64,000 nt of DNA from Tardiphaga sp. 709. GTDB taxonomy: Bacteria; Pseudomonadota; Alphaproteobacteria; Rhizobiales; Xanthobacteraceae. The notes beneath the pieces are model-generated. The model worked only from the letters and a program-made list of their open reading frames with translations, had not been told where the DNA came from and did not search any database. Both the position numbers and the translations under genes were made by a program. The DNA lies in contig NZ_CP135529.1 of NCBI RefSeq assembly GCF_032401055.1, positions 3,408,501 through 3,472,500 of the forward strand, written 5' to 3'. Positions 39,783-48,700 of this stretch are shown in pieces. Each line of letters begins with the position of its first letter. The first letter of the stretch is position 1.

Positions 39783-39797
39783 GCAACACTGCCGCTA

Positions 39798-39843
39798 AAG
39801 AAAGAGCCTCGGTTCTGAACAGAACCGGGGCTCTTTCTTTTTG
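39798..39843. terminator. Strong bidirectional terminator between the MFS gene and ccoS
   Basis: A 20-bp stem: AAAGAAAGAGCC-CGGTTCTG pairs with CAGAACCG-GGCTCTTTCTTT around a two-base loop, with one mismatch. T-rich tails are on both strands, so it serves the MFS gene (plus) and the cco cluster (minus). Confidence 0.93.
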
Positions 39844-39883
39844 TTCTGGCTCGTTTCCCTGACGCAAACCGGCATCTGCTTCG

Positions 39884-40039
39884 CTAATGCGACAGCGGCA
39901 CATCATCCTGGTGCAGGATGCGTTCGGCAGCGCCCTGCAGATCGTCATACTGACCTGACTTCAACGACCACAGGAACGCCGCGAGGCCGCACAGGCCAAG
40001 CCCGATGGCGATCGGGATCAGATAGAAATAATCCGTCAT
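39884..40039 (-). CDS. ccoS: cbb3-type oxidase assembly protein CcoS
   Basis: 51 residues: MTDYFYLIPIAIGLGLCGLA, then AFLWSLKSGQYDDLQGAAER and ILHQDDVPLSH. The single helix and the LKSGQYDDL-(x)-AA-RIL pattern are typical of CcoS/FixS. Its ATG overlaps the ccoI stop by four bases. CcoS is needed for cofactor insertion in cbb3 oxidase. Last gene of the cluster. Confidence 0.9.
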   Translation of the reverse strand: MTDYFYLIPIAIGLGLCGLAAFLWSLKSGQYDDLQGAAERILHQDDVPLSH

Positions 40040-42300
40040 TCCGCCGGCTCCATTCTGACTGACATACGCGGTGTTGATGCGCTTGTGCCCTGGGACTTGT
40101 CGGACTTGCCGCGGCCACGCAGCCGCAGCGCATTGGCGACCACCACGATGGACGAACCGGACATCGCAATCGCGGCGACCAGCGGCGTGACATGGCCCAT
40201 GATCGCGATCGGCACCGCAATGAGATTGTAGCCGACTGCCAGCGCGAGATTCTGCCGCACCAGATGCCCAGCCTCGCGCGAGACCGCGATGGCCTGAGAC
40301 ACGGCCGACAAATCCTCGCGCAGAAAGACGAGATCTGCGGCGTTGCGCCCGACATCGGCGGCCGATGCCGGCGCCATCGACGCATGCGCGGCCATCAGCG
40401 CCGGCGTGTCATTGAGGCCGTCGCCAACCATCAGCACCTTCTTGCCGGCGGATGCCAGCTTCGCCACATGCGCCGCCTTGCCGCCCGGCAGTACGCCGGC
40501 GAGATATGGCACGCCCATGCCTGCAGCGAGTGTCCGCACCGGCGTCTCGCGATCGCCCGAGACAACCTCGACGGCGAGCCCATCGTGCTTCAAGTTGCCG
40601 ACGGTTTCAGCCGCGCCCGCGCGCAACCGATCCTCGAAGCGGAAATCCGCCACGCATCGTCCGTCGCGCGACAGCACGACGGACGAGTCATCGAGATCCA
40701 TACCGCTGGTATCGGTGAGGGCCCATTCCGGCCGCCCGAGGCGCAGCACGCTGCCGCCGAAACGCGCTTCCATGCCGCAGCCCGGATGTTCGGAGACATC
40801 ATCGAGCGCAATCGGAGTCGTCGTTGTTGAAACGGTAGCAGCGAGTGCACGCGAATAGGGATGACGTGAATGCGCGGCGATCGCGCCGGCCAGCGCCAGC
40901 ATTGCGGGCGCGATCGTGCCCGCATTGACGACGCGGGGATTGCCGAGCGTTAGCGTACCCGTTTTGTCGAACACCACAGTATCGACCTCGGCGAGACGCT
41001 CCAGCGCGCCGCCATCCTTGATCATGATGCCGCTCTCAAACAGCCGCCGCGCAGCAACCACCTGCACCATCGGCACCGCGAGGCCGAGCGCGCAGGGACA
41101 GGTGATAATCAGCACCGCGACGGCAATCGTGATCGCGCGATGCACATCGCCGGACACGATGAGCCAGCCGACGAGTGTGATAGCCGCGGTGAGATGCACC
41201 ACCGGCGCATAAAGCCCGGCTGCACGATCCGCGATGCGGCGATAGACCGAACGACCCTGCTCTGCGGCTTCCATCATCCGCAGCATCTCGGCCAGGAACG
41301 ACTCGTTGGCAGAGGCCGTCGCGGTAATCGTCAGCGGCCCCGTCAGATTCAATGTGCCGGCGCGCAGGATCGACCCCGGCAGTGCCGGCTGCGGCACACT
41401 CTCGCCTGATACCAGCGAGACGTCGAGTTCCGACAGACCTTTGGTCACCTTGGAGTCGACCGGCACGCGCTCGCCGGCAGCGAGCATCATGGTCATACCC
41501 GGCGTGATTTCGCCGACCGGCAGATAGATCTGCGCACCGTCATTCTGCAGAACCAGCGCGCCGCGCGCCGCCAGACGCGCTAGCCCCTTGACTGCGACGC
41601 GTGCGCGCTCACGCATCATGTGATCGAGCGTGCGGCCAATCAGCAGGAAGAACAGCAGCGTCACCGACGCATCAAAATAGGCATGCGGACCATGAATCGC
41701 GGTCTCATACAGGCTCATGCCAAAGGCCAGCAACACGCCGAGCGAGATTGGCACATCCATATTGGTGCGACCGTGACGCAGCGCCTGCCAGGCCGAGCGA
41801 AAGAATACCCGGCCGGAATAGATCAGCGTCGGCAACGCGATCAGCGCAGAGATGCCGTGGAACAGATCGCGCGTCGCAGGCTCGGCACCGGACCACACCG
41901 ACACCGACAACAGCATGATATTGCTCGCCGCAAAGCCCGACACCGCGAGCGCACGGATCAATTCCGACAGCGTCGTATCCGTGGCGTCGCCATCGACTTC
42001 GAATAGATGCGCTTCATAGCCGACTTTGCGCAGCGTTTCGATGAAAGGCGGCGGTGCGACATCGGCGCGCCATTTGATGGTGACGCGCTTCGTCGAGAGA
42101 TTCACCCGCGCCCATGTCACGCCGTCAAGCGCACCGAGCGCTTGTTCGACCGTGCGAATACAGGCGCCGCAATGAATGTCCGGCACCGAGAGATCGGTCT
42201 GCCTCAAACCGCCGGCAATGATACGGCTGACCAGCAGCACTTCGCGCGGGTTCGGCGCCGCCAGCATGGCCAATTCTGCTCCTGAGCCACAGCAACTCAT
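40036..42300 (-). CDS. ccoI: Copper-type P1B ATPase of cbb3 assembly (CcoI/FixI)
   Basis: 754 residues. An N-terminal heavy-metal domain has CxxC (Cys44 and Cys47 in HCGACI), and two more Cys at residues 3-4. The ion-pathway motif ITCPCALGLAVP, phosphorylation motif DKTGTLT and hinge GDGLNDTPALMAAH are complete. About eight helices. CcoI exports copper to the periplasm for the CuB centre of CcoN. It starts 70 bp after the DUF2189 gene, the gap holding an intergenic repeat. Confidence 0.95.
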   Translation of the reverse strand: MSCCGSGAELAMLAAPNPREVLLVSRIIAGGLRQTDLSVPDIHCGACIRTVEQALGALDGVTWARVNLSTKRVTIKWRADVAPPPFIETLRKVGYEAHLFEVDGDATDTTLSELIRALAVSGFAASNIMLLSVSVWSGAEPATRDLFHGISALIALPTLIYSGRVFFRSAWQALRHGRTNMDVPISLGVLLAFGMSLYETAIHGPHAYFDASVTLLFFLLIGRTLDHMMRERARVAVKGLARLAARGALVLQNDGAQIYLPVGEITPGMTMMLAAGERVPVDSKVTKGLSELDVSLVSGESVPQPALPGSILRAGTLNLTGPLTITATASANESFLAEMLRMMEAAEQGRSVYRRIADRAAGLYAPVVHLTAAITLVGWLIVSGDVHRAITIAVAVLIITCPCALGLAVPMVQVVAARRLFESGIMIKDGGALERLAEVDTVVFDKTGTLTLGNPRVVNAGTIAPAMLALAGAIAAHSRHPYSRALAATVSTTTTPIALDDVSEHPGCGMEARFGGSVLRLGRPEWALTDTSGMDLDDSSVVLSRDGRCVADFRFEDRLRAGAAETVGNLKHDGLAVEVVSGDRETPVRTLAAGMGVPYLAGVLPGGKAAHVAKLASAGKKVLMVGDGLNDTPALMAAHASMAPASAADVGRNAADLVFLREDLSAVSQAIAVSREAGHLVRQNLALAVGYNLIAVPIAIMGHVTPLVAAIAMSGSSIVVVANALRLRGRGKSDKSQGTSASTPRMSVRMEPAE

Positions 42301-42324
42301 CGGAGACCTCGCTTCTCACTTTGC

Positions 42325-42369
42325 GCATGATCCTTTCGGAAAACCGGTTCCCACTTTTCCGGATCATGC
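42325..42369. repeat. Palindromic repeat inside the cco cluster
   Basis: GCATGATCC (42325-42333) and GGATCATGC (42361-42369) are perfect arms enclosing an inner CGGAAAA-CCGGTTCCC-TTTTCCG hairpin. From memory this 45-base element is widespread in Bradyrhizobium-like genomes. It lies between the DUF2189 gene and ccoI, in the middle of an apparent transcription unit. Confidence 0.75.
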
Positions 42370-42370
42370 T

Positions 42371-43171
42371 CTAGCCAGTCACCTCGACACCCGGCTTCAT
42401 CGCCACATAGGCGTGCCATGTCCCGTGACCGAGCACGGGAAACACGACGATCATACCGAGCAGGCCGGTCATGACATTGATCAAGAACAAAGCCAGCGCG
42501 ATTCCCGCCCAAGTCAGCATGACCGGCAGATTGGCCCAGACCATCCCCATGCTGGTGCCCATGGCAGTGAGCGCATCGACGCGCTCGTTGAGCAGCATGG
42601 GAATGGCGAACACGCTGATTGCAAAGGAGAATGCCGCAAAGATGCCGCCGACTGCAGTGCCGGCGATCAGCATCGCCCAGCCAACGGGCGTGGTGAACAG
42701 CATGGCTGCGACGCCATCGAGGCCGGGAAACGGGTTCATGCCGAAAAACAGCGCATAGATGATCACCGCGGCGCGGATCCAGACCAGCATTAGCGAGCAC
42801 AACAAGAGGCCCGCGAACAGCAGCTGCCCGCCCGACTTCGGCCGGACGAGGATCATCTGCAACAGCGAGACACGCTCATGCGCGGCGATCCGGCGACTCT
42901 TCTCATAGAGTCCGATGGCGAACACCGGCCCGACCACCATGAAGCCGGCAAAGGCCGGAAACAGGATGTAGTCCCAGCCGAAGGCGAACAATCCACCCAC
43001 CAGGACAACCGAGACCGCGAAAACCAGCACGCCATAGCTGAGGCTCGCCGACGGGATAATCATCAGATCGCGCCAGCCCGCTTTGAGCCAGTCAAAGGCG
43101 ACGGATGGCGCGACATGGCGATCCCATGACACCGAGGGTGGCAGCGGAGGAGCAACGGCTGGAAGATTCAT
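42371..43171 (-). CDS. DUF2189 family membrane protein
   Basis: 266 residues from MNLPAVAPPLPPSV (43171), with about six transmembrane helices. AFDWLKAGWRDLMIIPSASLSYGVLVFAVSVV and LGHGTWHAYVAMKPG at the C-terminus are typical of DUF2189 proteins, which often sit beside cbb3 oxidase genes. Function is not established. Its position between ccoP and ccoI, where ccoG/ccoH usually lie, suggests a role in oxidase assembly. Confidence 0.88.
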   Translation of the reverse strand: MNLPAVAPPLPPSVSWDRHVAPSVAFDWLKAGWRDLMIIPSASLSYGVLVFAVSVVLVGGLFAFGWDYILFPAFAGFMVVGPVFAIGLYEKSRRIAAHERVSLLQMILVRPKSGGQLLFAGLLLCSLMLVWIRAAVIIYALFFGMNPFPGLDGVAAMLFTTPVGWAMLIAGTAVGGIFAAFSFAISVFAIPMLLNERVDALTAMGTSMGMVWANLPVMLTWAGIALALFLINVMTGLLGMIVVFPVLGHGTWHAYVAMKPGVEVTG

Positions 43172-43187
43172 CTTCGACCTCGCAATC

Positions 43188-43403
43188 TCAATGACGCGGC
43201 GTGCATGACGAGGACGCCGCACTGAATTTGCCGGCTTCCGCGACACTGGCGCCGCGCTTGACGTGATCGATACAGTCGGGCTGCGACGAGAACGCCACAT
43301 AGACCATGTGCGCATTGGCCATCAGCACCAGTAGCAGACCGGCAGTAATCGCCATCCAGACCCAGACCTTCGCGTTGACGTGCTTCATCGCTGCTACATT
43401 CAT
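43188..43403 (-). CDS. Small single-helix membrane protein in the cco cluster
   Basis: 71 residues with one transmembrane helix (about 12-37, VWVWMAITAGLLLVLMANAHMVYVAF) and a short C-terminal tail with two Cys (PDCIDHVK and SSSCTPRH). The ATG at 43403 overlaps the ccoP stop by four bases; an ATG at 43388 is possible. The two Cys would lie in the periplasm if the N-terminus is inside and could form a disulfide or bind copper. I do not recognise a named family. Confidence 0.75.
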   Translation of the reverse strand: MNVAAMKHVNAKVWVWMAITAGLLLVLMANAHMVYVAFSSQPDCIDHVKRGASVAEAGKFSAASSSCTPRH

Positions 43404-44281
43404 GGCCCGGCAGCCCTGAGGTTGACGAGATAGAGCGCGAGGATCTTGCGATCGAGCGCCGACAGCCGGGAATCCCAGCTCGGCATGTGACCTTGCCGGC
43501 CACCCCAGACAGTGGTGAAGACCGACTGGGCGTCGCCGCTATAGATCCAGAAATTGTCGCGCAGGTTCGGCGCACCGAGTTCGATATTGCCGGTCGCGTT
43601 CTCGCCATGGCAGGCGACGCAATTGTCGGTGAACACCGCCTTGCCGCTGGCAAGTTTCGCAGGCGCGATCGCCTTCGCTACTGCGGGATTCGACAGGCTG
43701 CGGACATAGTCGACAACATCGTCGATCTGCTCGCGCTTCAGCATCCCGTCGCGGCCGAAAGCCGGCATCTGCGACGTCCGCGAATCCTTGTGCGGCGAAT
43801 TGATACCAACGCGGATCGTCTCGGCGATCGCATCGGGCGTACCGCCCCACAGAAAGGCCTGCGACACCAGCGTCGGAAAGCCGTTGCCGCCCTCGGCGGT
43901 GCGGCCATGACAGGCCGCGCAATTGTCGCCGAACAACGTCGCGCCGGTCTGCTTCACGATCTTCATCAACTTCGGATCGGCCTGGATAGCTTCGAAGCTT
44001 TCGGCTTCGACCAGCTTGCTCCACTTGGCGCGGTCCGAGGCCGCGTCCTTGATCTGCTCGGCCACGATGTTGCGCTGGTCGATCCCGAGCAGGCCCTTGG
44101 TATAGGTCACGCCCAGCGGCCAGGCCGGCATCAGGATCCAGTACACGACCGAATAGAGAAAGGTCGCCCAAAGAAAGAAGACCACCGCACGCGGCACCGG
44201 CGTGTTCAGCTCCTTGATGCCGTTCCACTCGTGGCCGGTGGTGAGATAGCCGGAGACGGGATCGCGTTCCTCTACTGCCAT
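43400..44281 (-). CDS. ccoP: cbb3-type cytochrome c oxidase subunit III, diheme
   Basis: 293 residues. An N-terminal helix (VVFFLWATFLYSVVYWILMPAWP) follows the cytosolic lead; two cytochrome c domains carry CAACH and CVACH heme sites, with Met ligands in SQMPAFG and GHMPSW. It shuttles electrons to CcoN and faces the periplasm. Its start overlaps ccoQ by 10 bp. Confidence 0.97.
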   Translation of the reverse strand: MAVEERDPVSGYLTTGHEWNGIKELNTPVPRAVVFFLWATFLYSVVYWILMPAWPLGVTYTKGLLGIDQRNIVAEQIKDAASDRAKWSKLVEAESFEAIQADPKLMKIVKQTGATLFGDNCAACHGRTAEGGNGFPTLVSQAFLWGGTPDAIAETIRVGINSPHKDSRTSQMPAFGRDGMLKREQIDDVVDYVRSLSNPAVAKAIAPAKLASGKAVFTDNCVACHGENATGNIELGAPNLRDNFWIYSGDAQSVFTTVWGGRQGHMPSWDSRLSALDRKILALYLVNLRAAGP

Positions 44282-44463
44282 CGCTTCGCCTCATACGGCT
44301 TGTCCTCAACAGAGGGGTCGAGAATCGATTGCGCGGCAGAGTCGAACGACGTCTTGTTCTTCGGCCAATAGGCATAGACCACCACGCCGACCGACATGGC
44401 GATCAGGTAGAACAGTCCGAAGGATTTCGCGAACCAGACGGTGGTCTCATGCTCCATCGTCAT
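44272..44463 (-). CDS. ccoQ: cbb3-type cytochrome oxidase subunit IV (CcoQ)
   Basis: 63 residues with one helix (FGLFYLIAMSVGVVVYAYWP) and the conserved aromatic end of the helix followed by a polar tail. It overlaps ccoO by four bases (ATGA). CcoQ stabilises the core complex. Confidence 0.93.
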   Translation of the reverse strand: MTMEHETTVWFAKSFGLFYLIAMSVGVVVYAYWPKNKTSFDSAAQSILDPSVEDKPYEAKRWQ

Positions 44464-45200
44464 TCTCCCACCGCAGCCGTTTTGGCCTTGTGAGCCGCAT
44501 CGGTCAGCTTGCCCAATATCTGCAAGTAAGCGACCAGCGCATCCATCTCCGTCGGCTCGCCGGGCTGACCGTCAAAGGCGCGCACATTGGTTGCCTCGCC
44601 ATAGCGCTTGGTGACGCCTTCGGCGAAGGGCGTATCCGGCGAGGTCTGGCCATAGGCATCGTTGGATGCGTTGGCGATCATCTCGTCCGTATACGGCACG
44701 CCGACCTTGCGCAGCGCGGCCAGATGCAGACCGAGATCGTCGATCCGCGCCTTGGCGCGCGTGAGATAGGCATAAGGTGGCATCACGGATTCCGGCACCA
44801 CGTCACGTGGATTGATTAGATGCTTGACGTGCCATTCGTCGGAATATTTGCCGCCGAGGCGCGCGATATCCGGTCCGGTACGCTTCGAGCCCCACAGCAT
44901 CGGATGGTCGTATTTGGATTCAACCGCGAGCGAATATGGCCCGTAACGCTCGACCTCATCGCGCAATGTGCGGATCATCTGCGAATGACAGGCGTAGCAG
45001 CCCTCGCGGATGTAGATGTTGCGGCCGGCGATTTCGAGCGGCGTATAGACGCGCATATCCGGCGCATCCTCCACCGTCTGATGGATCGTGAACAGTGGCA
45101 CGATCTCGATGAGGCCACCGATGCTGGCGGCAACGATAATGCCGATGGCAAGACTCATCGTCTTGCGTTCGAGCTTGTAGTGCAGACCGAGGAAACCCAT
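44460..45200 (-). CDS. ccoO: cbb3-type cytochrome c oxidase subunit II, monoheme
   Basis: 246 residues. A single N-terminal helix (LAIGIIVAASIGGLIEIVPLF) is followed by a cytochrome c domain with CYACHSQM. The conserved YTPLEIAGRNIYIREGCYACH, RTGPDIARLGGKYSDEWH and PESVMPPYAYL blocks are present. It starts two bases past the ccoN stop. Confidence 0.97.
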   Translation of the reverse strand: MGFLGLHYKLERKTMSLAIGIIVAASIGGLIEIVPLFTIHQTVEDAPDMRVYTPLEIAGRNIYIREGCYACHSQMIRTLRDEVERYGPYSLAVESKYDHPMLWGSKRTGPDIARLGGKYSDEWHVKHLINPRDVVPESVMPPYAYLTRAKARIDDLGLHLAALRKVGVPYTDEMIANASNDAYGQTSPDTPFAEGVTKRYGEATNVRAFDGQPGEPTEMDALVAYLQILGKLTDAAHKAKTAAVGE

Positions 45201-45202
45201 CG

Positions 45203-46861
45203 CTATTCTCCCGGCTGCAGCGCTGGCACGCCAGCGGGCTGTGCCACCGGACGATCTGCGGCGCGTTCATCGGCCGGCTGACCAGCAGTGCGGATGGTCA
45301 TGACGATGTTGTAGAGACCGATCACCGCGCCAGCGAGGAAGAAGAACCCGCCGACCGCGCGCGCAACGTAATAAGGCTTCATCGCGATCACTGTCTCGAT
45401 GAAGGAATAAGACAGCGTGCCGTTACTATTATAGGTGCGCCACATCAAGCCCTGGATGATACCTGAATTCCACATCGCGAAGACGTATGTGAAGAGGCCG
45501 GCGACAGCGAGCCAGAAGTGCCATTCGACGAGCGCCGGCGAATACATCCGCTCGCGCTTCCACAGCCACGGCACCGACGCATAGATCGAGCCGAAGGTGA
45601 TCATGGCCACCCAGCCGAGCGCGCCGGCATGGACATGACCGACGGTCCAATCCGTGTAGTGCGACAGCGAATTCACCGAGCGAATCGCCATGAACGATCC
45701 CTCGAACGTGGTGAGGCCGTAGAACACCGCAGCCACCATCATGAAACGCAGCGTCGCATCGTCGCGCACCTTGTACCATGCGCCGTTCAGCGTAAGCAGG
45801 GCATTGCCGGCGGAGCCCCAAGACGGAATCAGCAGCATCAGCGAGAAAGTCATGCCGAGCGTCTGCACCCATTGCGGCAGCGCCGTGTAATGCAGGTGAT
45901 GGGAGCCCACCCACATATACATGAAGGTGATGCCCCAGAACGAGATGATCGACATCCGGTAGGAATAGATCGGCCGACCCGCGCGCACCGGCAGATAGTA
46001 ATACATCATGCCGAGGAAACCGGAGGTGAGGAAAAAGGCGACGGCGTTGTGGCCATACCACCATTGGGTCATCGCATCCTGCACGCCGGAAAAGGCCGAA
46101 TAGCTCTTGGCGTGACCGAACGAGACCGGCATCGCCAGATTATTGACGGTGTGCAGAATCGCCACCACCAAGATGAAGGCCATGTAGTACCAGTTGGCGA
46201 CGTAGATATGCGGCTCCTTCCGCCGTGCCAGCGTCCGCATATAGATGACGAAATAGACGATCCAGACGATTTCCAGCAGAAGGTCGGCATACCATTCCGG
46301 CTCGGCATATTCCTTCGACTGGGTGACACCCATCAGATAGCCGGTGGCGGCGAGCAGGCAGAACAGATTGTAACCGAGCAGCACGAACCACGGGCTGATC
46401 TGATCCGGCAATCGCGCGCGCGAGGTGCGCTGGAGCACATAGAGCGAGGTGCCGATCAGCCCATTGCCGCCAAAGCCGAAGATCACTGCACTGGTATGCG
46501 CGGGGCGGATGCGGCCGAAGCTCGACCAGCCGGCATCGAACGTCAGATTGGGAAACACCAGCTGCCAAGCAACCCAGTCGCCGATAAACATGCCGATCAC
46601 GGCCCAAATCATTGCCAGGATGATCGCAAGTTTGGTGGGGTCATCGTAATACAGCGCCAGCCGGGCCTCGTCCGGCTCCGGCTCGTAATAGACATAGATG
46701 ACACCGAAGATGCCGGCGATCCCAGCCAGCATGACAATCGCACCATGGACGCCGAGCGGGTCCTGACGGCCGGCGATCGCCATCGCGAGACCGCAAGTCG
46801 TAAAGACCAGCAGGATGATCAGCGCAAGCTGCCGCTCCGATTTGGTCAATTGCGCGATCAT
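45203..46861 (-). CDS. ccoN: cbb3-type cytochrome c oxidase subunit I
   Basis: 552 residues with about 12 helices. The heme-copper ligands appear in RPAHTSAVIFGFGGNGLIG (low-spin heme His), WWYGHNAVAFFLT (CuB His), GSHHLHYTALP (CuB His pair) and WTVGHVHAGALGW (heme b3 and b ligands). cbb3 oxidases have high O2 affinity and serve microaerobic growth. The ATG at 46861 is 112 bases after an FNR/FixK box. It heads ccoNOQP and the assembly genes. Confidence 0.97.
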   Translation of the reverse strand: MIAQLTKSERQLALIILLVFTTCGLAMAIAGRQDPLGVHGAIVMLAGIAGIFGVIYVYYEPEPDEARLALYYDDPTKLAIILAMIWAVIGMFIGDWVAWQLVFPNLTFDAGWSSFGRIRPAHTSAVIFGFGGNGLIGTSLYVLQRTSRARLPDQISPWFVLLGYNLFCLLAATGYLMGVTQSKEYAEPEWYADLLLEIVWIVYFVIYMRTLARRKEPHIYVANWYYMAFILVVAILHTVNNLAMPVSFGHAKSYSAFSGVQDAMTQWWYGHNAVAFFLTSGFLGMMYYYLPVRAGRPIYSYRMSIISFWGITFMYMWVGSHHLHYTALPQWVQTLGMTFSLMLLIPSWGSAGNALLTLNGAWYKVRDDATLRFMMVAAVFYGLTTFEGSFMAIRSVNSLSHYTDWTVGHVHAGALGWVAMITFGSIYASVPWLWKRERMYSPALVEWHFWLAVAGLFTYVFAMWNSGIIQGLMWRTYNSNGTLSYSFIETVIAMKPYYVARAVGGFFFLAGAVIGLYNIVMTIRTAGQPADERAADRPVAQPAGVPALQPGE

Positions 46862-46973
46862 CCGGTCATCCCCTGCTCGTCTCGCGGCGGCTCGTCAGGC
46901 AAGACGCGCAGCGCCCGATCGGCACAGAGCATCCCCACACCATCAAGAGTAGCTCACTCCGCCGCCACAGCGA

Positions 46974-46987
46974 TTGACTTAGGTCAA
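46974..46987. promoter_or_regulatory. FNR/FixK box upstream of ccoN
   Basis: TTGAC-TTAG-GTCAA, a perfect match to the TTGAY-N4-RTCAA consensus. Its centre is about 119 bases before the ccoN ATG. With activation from -41.5 the transcript would start near 46939. In this group, FixK2 (via FixLJ) or FnrN activates ccoNOQP at low oxygen. Confidence 0.88.
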
Positions 46988-47101
46988 GCCCGCGAACGGA
47001 TTCCGACCGGGATCAATCGCAATTTTTGATACTTCTAATCAACGTCGCGCAACCGAACCTGGCTCGCTGCGTCTGCAGGAGCAGGCAGGATACCCGCGCT
47101 G

Positions 47102-47476
47102 TTAGTCCTTCACGTCGTAACGATAGGATTTCGAGACGATCTGCCAGCCATCAGCCAGCTTCATCGCGATCAGGTAATCGGTGAAGTAACGCGGCGGCAG
47201 CTGGCAGCGCACCTTGATAAAGGCTGTCTTGTCATCGGAGCGATCGACCGTGACGATAAAGTCCTCGCGCGACTTGCCCTCGACCTTGCCCGAATTGCGC
47301 TTGCGGACCATGGCCATCCAGTCAGGCATGGCCAGCACCTTCAGCTCGCCATTCTCCACCCAGCGCAGATCTGCACTCGGATGAAAGATCGCGCCAAGCT
47401 TCTCGGCATCAGCCTCGTAGAGGCCATCGAAATAATGCTGGATGACCGCTTCAACGGTCGAACGATCGTAAGCCAA
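47102..47476 (-). CDS. NTF2-like/lumazine-binding family protein
   Basis: 124 residues of the NTF2/SnoaL-like cone fold (VEAVIQHYFDGLYEADAEKLGAIFHPSADL and DYLIAMKLADGWQIVSKSY). The start is a TTG at 47476 with GGGGGA five bases upstream. Such proteins can be enzymes or binding modules; no role is apparent here. It lies upstream of the ccoN promoter on the same strand, probably as its own unit. Confidence 0.85.
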   Translation of the reverse strand: MAYDRSTVEAVIQHYFDGLYEADAEKLGAIFHPSADLRWVENGELKVLAMPDWMAMVRKRNSGKVEGKSREDFIVTVDRSDDKTAFIKVRCQLPPRYFTDYLIAMKLADGWQIVSKSYRYDVKD

Positions 47477-47569
47477 CGCATTCCCCCACCGGTAGCCGCA
47501 CTGGAACCCTTATAACATCAAAGCGATGACGGCCATACTGTACCGTTGCATAGGTCATCCGACTTTGAA

Positions 47570-48529
47570 TCACTTGCTGTCACCAAGCATCTTCCGAAAC
47601 CGCTCGATCTCCTGCGGCACGAAGGCCGTGAGATAGGCCGGCGCCATTTCAGCGTCGCCGGCGGGCATGGAACCGAGATCGTCGAGCCGCCTCTGATAAT
47701 CGGGATTGGCAACTGCAGCGCGCATCGCGGCATTGAGCTTCCCGATGATCGGCGCGGGCGTGCCCTTCGGCGCGAACAGCGCATACCAACCGGATATTTC
47801 AAATTGCGGCAATCCGGCCTCGCTGGCAGTCGGAACGTCAGGCAAATGCGGCAGACGCGTTCTGGATGCCAGCGCGATGGCGCGAATGAGACCGCCCTGG
47901 ATGGCCGGGGTCACGGAGGCCGAGGAATCGCAGATGCCGTCGATCTGCCCGCCGATCAGATCGTTCAATGCCGGACCGCCGCCGCGATAGCCGACCAGCG
48001 TGACGTCGATACCCGCGGCCTGGGCGAAAGCCTTGCAGAACAGATAGTTCTGCGAGCCTACGCCGGAGTGACCGATATTCAGCTTGCCGGGATTCTGCTT
48101 CGCATGGGCAATGAATTGCGCGAGATTCTCCGCCGGAAAATTGCGCCGGATAGCGACCATCGCCGAGCTCTTGTTGAACATGCCAATGCCTGCAAAATCC
48201 GACGGCGCGAATTTCACATCAGGCGTGAACAGATAAACTGCGGTATTGGTGCCGCTATTACCCTGCACGATGGTGTAGCCGTCTGGCGGAGCCTGCGCGA
48301 CGCGGGCGAGCGCCACGGCCCCGCCCGCGCCGCCAATATTTTCGATCACGATGGGCTGACCGAGATGCCGGCCCATCTGCTCGGCAATCAGCCGTGCATT
48401 GACGTCGGAACTGCCGCCAGCGGCAAATGGCACGACGAGTGTGATGGGGCGAGTGGGATAGTCCTGCGCAGATGCGGAGAGTGGCGCGAACAGCGCCAGA
48501 CAGAGCGGAGCAAGCCTGAGCCAAGCCAT
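47570..48529 (-). CDS. Bug-type (TctC) tripartite tricarboxylate transporter binding protein
   Basis: 319 residues from MAWLRLAPLCLALF (48529), with a signal peptide cut near ASA-QDYPTRPI. PTRPITLVVPFAAGGSSDVNARLIAEQ, IENIGGAGGAVALARVAQAPPDGY and LVGYRGGGPALNDLIGGQ are typical. This is the second orphan Bug protein of the window and has no TctAB partners. It diverges from the DUF2867 gene. Confidence 0.88.
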   Translation of the reverse strand: MAWLRLAPLCLALFAPLSASAQDYPTRPITLVVPFAAGGSSDVNARLIAEQMGRHLGQPIVIENIGGAGGAVALARVAQAPPDGYTIVQGNSGTNTAVYLFTPDVKFAPSDFAGIGMFNKSSAMVAIRRNFPAENLAQFIAHAKQNPGKLNIGHSGVGSQNYLFCKAFAQAAGIDVTLVGYRGGGPALNDLIGGQIDGICDSSASVTPAIQGGLIRAIALASRTRLPHLPDVPTASEAGLPQFEISGWYALFAPKGTPAPIIGKLNAAMRAAVANPDYQRRLDDLGSMPAGDAEMAPAYLTAFVPQEIERFRKMLGDSK

Positions 48530-48700
48530 CCCGAATCTCCCCGACCAAGTGTTGCTAAGCCAGTCTTGCCTAAACAAGTCTTGCCTGATTTTTCCGTGAT
48601 CTTAGGGAGTATCGGGCGCCGGACGCAAAGACATGTTATGCTGCAGAGCGGCGTAACCGACGGCGCGCGGTGCCGCTTTTTGACGTCTACGGAGGTCCTG

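Noticed and set aside
45518-47029. A 503-codon plus-strand frame opposite ccoN
   Set aside because: Antisense to ccoN, low-complexity His/Arg/Asp composition, and it also crosses the FNR/FixK box.
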